Positions 22,551 through 29,129 of a stretch of 29,129 nt of DNA are shown piece after piece (positions within the stretch are counted from its first letter, which is position 1; every line of letters starts with the position of its first letter). The stretch lies in contig NW_003114956.1 in NCBI RefSeq assembly GCF_000003605.2, positions 392,017-421,145 of the forward strand. Reading direction: 5' to 3'. Origin of the DNA: Saccoglossus kowalevskii (lineage: Eukaryota > Hemichordata > Enteropneusta > Harrimaniidae). Both the position numbers and the translations under genes were made by a program. Below the pieces are notes generated by a model. It saw only the letters and a program-made list of their open reading frames with translations, did not search any database and was not told the origin of the DNA.

Positions 22551-24899
22551 TGTATATTTAACTTTACAATATATGTTTTGTCTCTAAAATGCACGTGTCT
22601 ATAGATTAAAGGTCAGAATTCTTTTTTTTAGCTCGTATTTCTTATCTGTCTGTATTGTTGTTGTTTTTTTTATTAATATAAGCATCTATGTACTGAACTG
22701 TACTATGTACTGTGTACTATGTATTGCCATTCTACTCTGACCTAGCAGTAATTAATAAACTACCAATAGTGTAGAGTGTTATCATAGAAACGGGTCGTTG
22801 ATTTTACATGTGTATTTATTCACTCTCATTTGAATATAAATAACATAATTTCAAACTAGCGGTGAATTTGCGTGGCTCATTTTATAAGTTAGAATAATGA
22901 TATGTGTATATTTGTAAATCCGCCACCAGTATACAAAGTGTGTAGCTTGTTAAGCTCTTGCTACTCGAATAACTACGTTGCTCTTTTTTTGGAATCTTTC
23001 ATTTGTACCTATGATAACTTTTCGCTACTTCAAAGATGTATGCATGTACATGCACGATATCTTGCCTTCTTCCCATGCATTGGTATTTATTTCGTTCTGT
23101 GTGCGGTAGTTAGAGTAATTACAAACAAGAAATAGATGTAATGTATACCAACAGACGTTGTTATACTTGTAGAATTTTACTCTCGCTAGCTACATATAGG
23201 CCAATATTTGATTTTTGAATACAAACTACAGCACAATAATCTGCATTTATAAAGCATGATGTTTCCTTTCATAATTGCTACACCGTGAATAAAGCTGATT
23301 TAAAGTCAGAGGTGTGCACAATTCGTCTATAGTGGATATTGTGAACAAACTCCACAAGATTCTAAAGTGAAAGACCGTGGCGCCTGAATGCTGGATAGCG
23401 TAACTTGCACCGTGTCGTCTCGACGTTTTTAAATTACAAACAGTATGACTTGTGATAACTACATAGAATCACTATACACAACTCTGTGTGCGTAGCGAAT
23501 TGGTACTCAGTGGAGAATGTTAAGAAAGCTATAATTGACACTTACAGTGACCACATGTAATTTGAGAACAATGAGCACAATTAGGAATCCAGTCTTTCAG
23601 TATTATTTGCATCATGTCGAGAAGAAATAACGTATTTGGATTATAGCATATGTACTTTTTCGACTCGAGCTCATGCCGCATTGCCTCATGTTCCATTACA
23701 TCAACGAGGCATTATAGGTAATGTAGTTTCAGTCAGTACTGTCAATACGAATAAACCTGAAACCGTCGTCATAGCCTAAAGTGTGTAATATATAGTAGAT
23801 GTGGACATTATAATTAGAGTGAAATCAACTGAATAGTTCACATAACGTACATTCTTGTCATTTCAACTTAATGGCTGTTGCATTTTGCTTTCATGTATTG
23901 AAAAAGAAACCGACACATGTTCAATATGGCAGTAAGTTATGTTAAGACATGACCTTCGGTAGACGAGTAGAATTATTAGTAGTACTTTTGGGGTAAATCT
24001 GGGCGGTTTGTTATGGTATTTGCTTGTATATTTTGTGATTGTAAAATGGTTTCTTTTCAAACAGGTCAATTAATACGGAGCTATATGATTACCACTACCG
24101 TGTGTATATAAAGTGGTGTTATGAAATTGTACGGTTAACATAATGTTAATTAAATAACAATTATTAGTTTATCATAACACATCTCTATGGTAACAACCCA
24201 CCTTGTATATAATTCGCGATCTGCCGGCCTTCAGTATAAACATCAAGAACGCAGTAAGCTTCTTTTCAAGTAACGAATTTCGATTTTCTCACACGATACT
24301 GTTGATATAATCAACTCATACAGTGTATTTACAAAATCTCAGTAAGTCTAAATCTGTAGTTGATTGACTTCGAATAACAGATTGTAAACAATTATAAAAA
24401 AGACATTAAACAGATCGTTCAGGGTCAATTATAAAAACGTAACAAAATATAAGGCATTTATCATTTAGGCTGAAAATAAAAATACTTGGACAGTGGAATT
24501 CAATAATGGGTTCAATAATAGCTTCTCCATGCCAGGTCTATATTTAACTTTCAATTACACCCGGGCAACTGCCTGCCTAGTTGCATCAGCTACCATAGAA
24601 TCAGTGGGAACGGTGATGCAAACTACGTGTTGATGATAACCGTTACGATCACAGATGTATTATTATACAATTTAGCATTCTCTGTTTCACAAATCAGCGT
24701 TACTTAGTGACATCTCTGGGGAAGATACGTGTTTGAGCTTTATACAATGTATTTTATAGCAGCTGTGATTAGGAGTTCAATGTTCATGTTTTATGACAAA
24801 CTCACCATAGATTCACAATATGAAAGAGTGGTGGAGCATACATGTATTTGATTACACATAGAGATACAAATAATTATGCATGTGATATTTATGACTATG
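22551..24899. other. Unique AT-rich non-coding stretch
   Basis: No recognisable gene. T runs lie at about 22621-22630 and 22665-22672, and a short tactatgtactgtg-type repeat at about 22688-22725. An X-box-like ctctatggtaac lies at 24183-24194. Plus frame 22902-23135 and minus frame 23863-24069 are of chance length. Confidence 0.55.
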
Positions 24900-24915
24900 A
24901 TCTATCATGATAGAT
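24900..24915. other. 16-bp perfect palindrome with paired GATA cores
   Basis: ATCTATCATGATAGAT is fully self-complementary and contains TATC and GATA facing outward from an ATG/CAT centre, the arrangement of a palindromic GATA-factor site. A (TA)n run follows at 24927-24940. Confidence 0.5.
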
Positions 24916-24940
24916 TTATTGTATAGTTATATATATATAC

Positions 24941-25274
24941 ACCACGTATTGTTATTTGGTTTCAAATAACTTATTAGCATAAATGATTACTTAACTACTG
25001 AAAGTTCACAACATCGTTGTCAAGTAGGAAACTATATCCGTGTAAGTTACCGATGTCGATGTTTGTTGGGATTGATCGTTAACTATTCCAGTTATATACG
25101 TATTGTGTGAATTCTATGTGGTGTATGTAATTGATATGGGTGAGGATGGCTTGATTAATGCTTTGTGTGTTAAGGCAGTGTATACGTCATTGGGAAAACA
25201 CTACTTCATTGAATTAATTCGTTTATATTATACGTTAGATGAGCATATTATACATTGAAAACATTTTGCCATTT
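24941..25274. other. Unique non-coding stretch
   Basis: Nothing recognisable in about 330 bp. Confidence 0.6.
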
Positions 25275-25319
25275 TAAAAACACTTTTATTATTGTGACAA
25301 ATGTGTCAATGTGTTTTTA
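25275..25319. other. Nested hairpin
   Basis: Outer stem: TAAAAACAC (25275-25283) with GTGTTTTTA (25311-25319), 9 perfect pairs. Inner stem: TGACA (25295-25299) with TGTCA (25304-25308) around the loop AATG. It lies about 180 bp beyond the 3' end of the Tc1-like remnant, but I cannot show that it belongs to it. Confidence 0.45.
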
Positions 25320-25499
25320 TTGAGTCCACAATATGCCCCGCCAGTCTAAATGACTCGAAGTGTTTTATGATGTCATATAACATGTACATTGGCATTTATT
25401 TACCTGAAATGATGACGAATGCCCATTATTAAAAAAAAACAGAATTGAATGGCCCTACTCCATAATACTATAAATGTTAAACCCACGCGGATAGTAATG

Positions 25500-25800
25500 A
25501 ACATGTTTGTCACGGAACGCCCCCAAGCGTTTTGACAAGCTTCACTCATGTTACGAACCAATGTATCATAACTACTTCTTAGAATCGTGCTTTTCAACTG
25601 TCGCCAGACATTAATCACCTTATTGGAATTACATACCCTTTTTGGCTTCTAATACCACTATAGTAGTGATGAGAACTGTACCCAGCGGCACGTGAGTCTG
25701 TTCATGCATAAACGCAAGGTGATTCTCAATTGACTTGACAGACTAAACAGCATGTAGGATTCAGTTTGTTTCCCAAAGAAATCAATATGTCATGTTGTTC
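25500..25800 (-). mobile_element. Decayed Tc1/mariner-like transposase, C-terminal catalytic remnant
   Basis: On the minus strand, pieces in broken frames follow the order expected at the end of a Tc1-type DDE transposase. At 25799-25785 is NNMTY, typical just before the WPA-x-SPDLNPIE block. A tgaatcc remnant of the DLNP codons follows. At 25754-25713 is HAV, stop, SVKSIENHLA, resembling the EHVW-x-V continuation. From about 25625 come NVWRQLKSTI, YDTLVRNMSEACQ and GRSVTNM, resembling the family ending EW-xx-I-xxxx-I-xx-LV-x-SM-xx-RC-xx-V-xxx-GG-x-T-x-Y. The NPIE catalytic motif itself is destroyed, several stops and shifts intervene, and the spacing is roughly 60 bp longer than usual. The N-terminal DNA-binding part and terminal inverted repeats were not found. 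The match is by eye only. Confidence 0.6.
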
Positions 25801-26403
25801 GCGTGTTACTAATGTAAATAACAGCCTAGGATAAACAGTTTATTCGTTCTCATTGCAGAAGCAGCTAACCACAGTCTAGAAAGCAATATTCTACATGCAT
25901 GCATTGAATGTCGATGGTTATTGAGTTCTACCAATCTTTCTGTAAGTACACATTTTCACGCTTGGCAATACACATTATGTATGTGCAGTGTACTATACTT
26001 TACTAAAAAGCCTCAGACACGCCTGCACTAGAACTTGAATGCGGCTTTGAAACATTTATTTAATTGACACCTACAATACAAAGTTACTTTGACTATTCAG
26101 CTGAAAAGACTTACTTCTCCAGTTATTTCTTTACTCTTTTAAAATACATTCTCACTAAATGCACTTACTTCCGTTCAATGACGCCTACGTCTGTAATGAC
26201 ATAGGATTTTTGAATATCGGTGTTTGTCAAAGGCATAGCAGGGGAGTAAAGCCATGACATGTAAGATTGTGCGTCATTCTGTGACAATTTTAATTGCCAT
26301 CATATGCAGTGTCGTTATAGTTAATTTAGTAGAAAATTTGCATTGGTGATGCAATTATAAATGCACCAATACATGTTGTATACGTAGACTTGTTATCGAC
26401 TAG
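25801..26403. other. Unique non-coding stretch
   Basis: I see no gene. It may include more of the dead transposase, but no further motifs are legible. An imperfect hairpin is listed at 26339-26373. Confidence 0.5.
26339..26373. other. Imperfect 10-bp stem hairpin
   Basis: TGCATTGGTG (26339-26348) pairs with CACCAATACA (26364-26373) with one C-A mismatch. The 15-nt loop contains TGCA-type complementarity that could extend the stem inward. Confidence 0.4.
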
Positions 26404-26417
26404 ATGTGACGTCACAT
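26404..26417. promoter_or_regulatory. Palindromic full CRE (CREB/ATF-type site)
   Basis: ATGTGACGTCACAT is a perfect 14-bp palindrome with the complete cAMP response element TGACGTCA at 26407-26414. A related half site (tgacgac) follows a few bases later. The full CRE is a well-defined CREB/ATF dimer site; activity here depends on chromatin and a nearby promoter, neither of which is visible. Confidence 0.4.
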
Positions 26418-26603
26418 TGTTGACGACATGTGAGTGATATGTTACCGGATTACACTCTCAGTGTATACAGTCAAATTTGCCGCTACTATAAACAAATTAG
26501 TAATGTTTTAAAATATGTAAAAATGTGAAGTATAACATATACCTGGTAACAAATATTGATATACTTAGAATGTTATATTGCTTTGTGTGTGTCTGTTTTG
26601 CAG

Positions 26604-26699
26604 AAATTGTTCAGAATCTGCCCGGCGACCGACGCCAGTTCAGCGATTCGTTCGTATGACTTCCCATTTCCATCAACCCATCTGATAATGACGACTTAA
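26604..26699 (+). CDS. Possible 3'-terminal coding exon
   Basis: A T/G-rich tract (gtgtgtgtctgttttgcag, ending at 26603) forms a good acceptor. The following roughly 95 bp is clearly GC-richer than its surroundings and free of stops in one frame up to TAA at 26697-26699: 31 codons starting KLFRICPATDASSAIRSYDF. The other two frames end after 17 codons (start IVQNLPGDRRQF) and 23 codons (start NCSESARRPTPV). A canonical AATAAA lies just downstream at 26710-26715. Together these resemble a last exon with a short 3' UTR. The upstream exon would lie before this point or outside the window; the phase is unknown and I recognise no protein family. It could be a chance coincidence. Confidence 0.25.
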   Translation, partial: KLFRICPATDASSAIRSYDFPFPSTHLIMTT

Positions 26700-26709
26700 G
26701 ATCGTACAG

Positions 26710-26715
26710 AATAAA
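26710..26715 (+). promoter_or_regulatory. Poly(A) signal AATAAA after the possible terminal exon
   Basis: A canonical hexamer 11 bp after the possible stop codon, followed by a GT-rich stretch (gttggcggggtgtttt) that could act as the downstream element of a cleavage site. AATAAA is frequent by chance in AT-rich DNA. Confidence 0.25.
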
Positions 26716-26729
26716 ACGTTGGCGGGGTG

Positions 26730-27189
26730 TTTTAAATTATTAAATCTTATCACATGAACAGTTGATACATATAGCATATTTTTGACCCGAACATACTCGT
26801 AATACACAGTCGCCGTGTTTAATATCGCAGAAAACTGTATGATAATTTTAAAATATTCTCTACGTTACCTGAATAATTTCATCCAGAATTCACCACCCGG
26901 GTCCCCCCCACAGTTGCATTTCTTCACGTCCACGGCTCAGAGAAATACAGTACCTATATTATAAAGCGACGTTATACTAGGAGATAATCCGAGAGCGCAA
27001 ACCTCTGCCATAGATGTAAATTCTACACTAGTATATCCACCTTACTAAATATATTTATTACATAGGCTTAGACATTCTCTTTTGAATGCAATAGAGAAGA
27101 ATTAATTGCATCCTGATTTCTTCTTAAATCCAAGCACTTGGTTTATGTTAAAAACTCGTTTTTCAGTTATAAGGAATAAAAGTCATTGA
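26730..27189. other. Unique non-coding stretch
   Basis: No gene recognised. A C-rich acceptor-like tract (ggtccccccacag, about 26900-26914) precedes a 16-codon open stretch, judged too weak to call. Confidence 0.5.
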
Positions 27190-27860
27190 AAACATTGTTG
27201 TTTCCACGGCAAAAAGATCTATATCTCGAATAACATTATAGCGATTGGTACTAGTTATAAAAATCTAATGAAAGACCTGTTTGGTACTTCCATGGGAAAC
27301 TCCTACTCAATATTTGATATAAGACATTCGATAACTGTTTGTGAATGAATGAAAATAGTTTTCTCAATTTCTGTTTCTATGGAAACCGGAATTACATCTC
27401 TGATTAAAGTTAATTGATTGGTTGTTGCATCAAAATCAAGATCAATTTCAAATTGTCATGAGAATCTATTGATTAAGTACTTTAGTTATAATTGCAAAAT
27501 CATCCATGGCAACCGGATCTTTATTAAAATGTAAAGGATTATTCTTAAACTCAAAGGAAACCTCTTCTGAAAATTATTGTTTCTATGGCACCAATATTTG
27601 TTTATCTGCCAAAAGCTAATTACTTATTCTGTATCAAGGGCAACTAACTCTTCTAAATGTTTATGAGAAACCATGAATACAATTTTGAGGTATAAAATAA
27701 AAATCATTCCCGAATTTGCTGTTTCCATAGTAACAAGGGACACATCTCTACCAAAATTTAATAGATTCTTCCTTGTGTCAACGCCAACGCTCCAGAGAAT
27801 GTTATGAAATTTCTTCTATAATCTTTTGAGTTATTTTGCTCACAAACAAAAACATAATCT
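27190..27860 (+). repeat. Old interspersed repeat with six X-box-like motifs
   Basis: Variants of GTTTCCATGGMAAC recur at 27200, 27287, 27373, 27501, 27579 and 27721; the copy at 27373-27386 is the near-perfect palindrome GTTTCTATGGAAAC. Between them other blocks recur in degenerate form: a trio of acatctct, accaaa/attaaa and taatagatt, and a gtcatgagaat-like block. The last unit runs into ccaaaatttaat, then ttttgagttattttgct and cacaaacaaaaac. That ending resembles the 3' tail of interspersed repeats widespread in invertebrate genomes (accaaatttcatgaaa, then ttgagttat, then an ACAAA-rich end). It is most likely several copies or internal repeats of one ancient transposable element on the plus strand. 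The family is not identified. Confidence 0.55.
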
Positions 27861-28540
27861 TCTTGCTGTAGTGAATTATTCATTTAATCATTAGTTGGGC
27901 TTTATTACGCATTCGTCAACTGTAAAATATAATATACACACAAATATTCAGCAACTATTGTATTTTGAGTTGCGATATTTTAACATTTCTAGTAAATTGA
28001 TATTCATTGAATCATTATTTCAAAGTGTTTACTTTACAATATTTATAGAAATTCCATACACTTGTATTGTCTGCAACCATCAACCAATATTTTTTATTGA
28101 TGGGGGTTCACTAATCTATAAAATATAAATAAAGCTTAAACGTATAATAAATTCATATATTTAGTTTAATGGTTAATCTTTGTGCACACGCTTTTTAATG
28201 TCACTTATTTCTTTGAAACTTCAATTAAATTCTAGTTAATAAAGCAACAATCGCCCACATAGCCATAAAATAACCAAGTAGTCTCAATTGTGTCTCACAT
28301 GTGTCTTGCTATGTCTCTGTTCAGCCTCATTATATTTTGTATGTGTGACAACCTTCTTACACTATTGGTTTACAATTTTCAACGATTGTTGTTTTAATTG
28401 TATATACGTGTGATACATCTTACTAATTATACAATCGTAACCCCCTGTGACCAGAAACAGCGAGACTGGCCTACATGTAGGATCCCGAAGCTTAACATTC
28501 CCTTGTTTTACGTTATTTGTCAAACTGCTAATTAAAAATC
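27861..28540. other. Unique AT-rich non-coding stretch
   Basis: A 77-codon plus frame (27895-28128) has no known domain. A 12-bp palindrome CCTACATGTAGG lies at about 28473-28484. I see nothing else. Confidence 0.55.
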
Positions 28541-29129
28541 ACTAGTCTACTGTAGATAGACAATGTACTAGTCTGTTACAGATAGACTAAACAATGTACA
28601 CTCCTACTAGTCTGTTACTGATAGACTAAACAATGTACACTCCTACTAGTCTGTTACTGATAGACTAAACAATGTACACTCATACTAGTCTGTTACTGAT
28701 AGACTAAACAATGTACACTCCTACTAGTCTGTTGCTGATAGACTAAACAATGTACACTCCTACTAGTCTGATACTGATAGACTAAACAATGTACACTCCT
28801 ACTAGTCTGTTGCTGACAGACTAAACAATGTACACTCATACTAGTCTGATGCTGACAGACTAAACAATGTACACTCCTACTAGTCTGATACTGATAGACT
28901 AAACAATGTACACTCCTACTAGTCTGTTACTGATAGACTAAACAATGTACACTCCTACTAGTCTGTTGCTGACAGACTAAACAATGTACACTCCTACTAG
29001 TCTGTTGCTGACAGACTAAACAATGTACACTCATACTAGTCTGCTGCTGATAGACTAAACAATGTACACTCCTACTAGTCTGTTACTGATAGACTAAACA
29101 ATGTACACTCATACTAGTCTGTTACTGAT
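28541..29129. repeat. 39-bp minisatellite with a hairpin in every unit
   Basis: A truncated 26-bp unit (28541-28566) is followed by 14 full 39-bp units from 28567, plus a partial unit cut by the window edge. Spacing is exactly 39 throughout. Each unit contains TAGTCT and its inverse AGACTA 9 bp apart. In some units the stem is TAGTCTGT/ACAGACTA (8 perfect pairs); in others one pair becomes G-T. Variants are linked: most units carry either tActgaT or tGctgaC, and the unit end is either ctcct or ctcat, giving a barcode-like pattern along the array. There is no long open frame. Confidence 0.97.

Noticed and set aside
26895-26965. C-rich acceptor (tccccccacag) with a 16-codon open stretch
   Set aside because: Short frame, no conservation clue and no clear poly(A) signal; weaker than the 26604 candidate.
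28541-29129. CRISPR array (regular repeat with hairpin)
   Set aside because: There are no unique spacers; the units are contiguous and the DNA is animal-like, so it is a minisatellite.

Overview
This window reads as nuclear DNA of an animal, most likely an invertebrate, from an intergenic region or a very long intron. The evidence is its AT-richness, stop codons scattered through all six frames, abundant simple repeats and unrelated minisatellites, decayed metazoan-type transposons (a non-LTR retrotransposon and a Tc1/mariner-like transposase), and splice- and polyadenylation-like signals instead of bacterial ribosome sites or operons. The species cannot be fixed from the sequence. I find no intact protein-coding gene, rRNA, tRNA or CRISPR array. 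The longest open frames are either by-products of tandem repeats (168 and 111 codons) or of the size expected by chance in AT-rich DNA (121 codons).

Layout: 1-709 is a 25-bp minisatellite. 710-5470 is unique AT-rich DNA with small microsatellites, an NRF1-type palindrome (776-785) and a MITE-like inverted-repeat element (3591-3745). 5471-5545 carries a strong hairpin behind a splice-acceptor-like tract. 5765-5993 is a compound tetranucleotide microsatellite that lies exactly at the 3' end of a minus-strand, decayed LINE reverse transcriptase (about 5994-6740). 6740-10781 is unique DNA. 10782-11346 is a nearly perfect 56-bp VNTR with ten copies. 11347-18694 is unique DNA with several perfect hairpins and palindromes and a possible promoter plus first exon around 17930-18098. 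18695-19374 is a 30/31-bp minisatellite with a diverged higher-order edge. 19375-25270 is unique DNA. 25275-25319 is a nested hairpin, and 25500-25800 (minus) is a dead Tc1/mariner-like transposase remnant. 26404-26417 is a perfect palindromic CRE, followed by a possible 3'-terminal exon at 26604-26699 with a poly(A) signal. 27190-27860 is an old interspersed repeat with six copies of an X-box/RFX-like motif. 28541-29129 is a 39-bp minisatellite whose every unit encodes a hairpin; it runs off the window edge.

No set of genes works together here. The main story is repeat biology: four unrelated minisatellites in 29 kb, one LINE whose 3' tail appears to have seeded a microsatellite, and transposon relics that carry regulatory-like motifs. 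The exon and promoter calls are hypotheses made by eye and would need transcript data.
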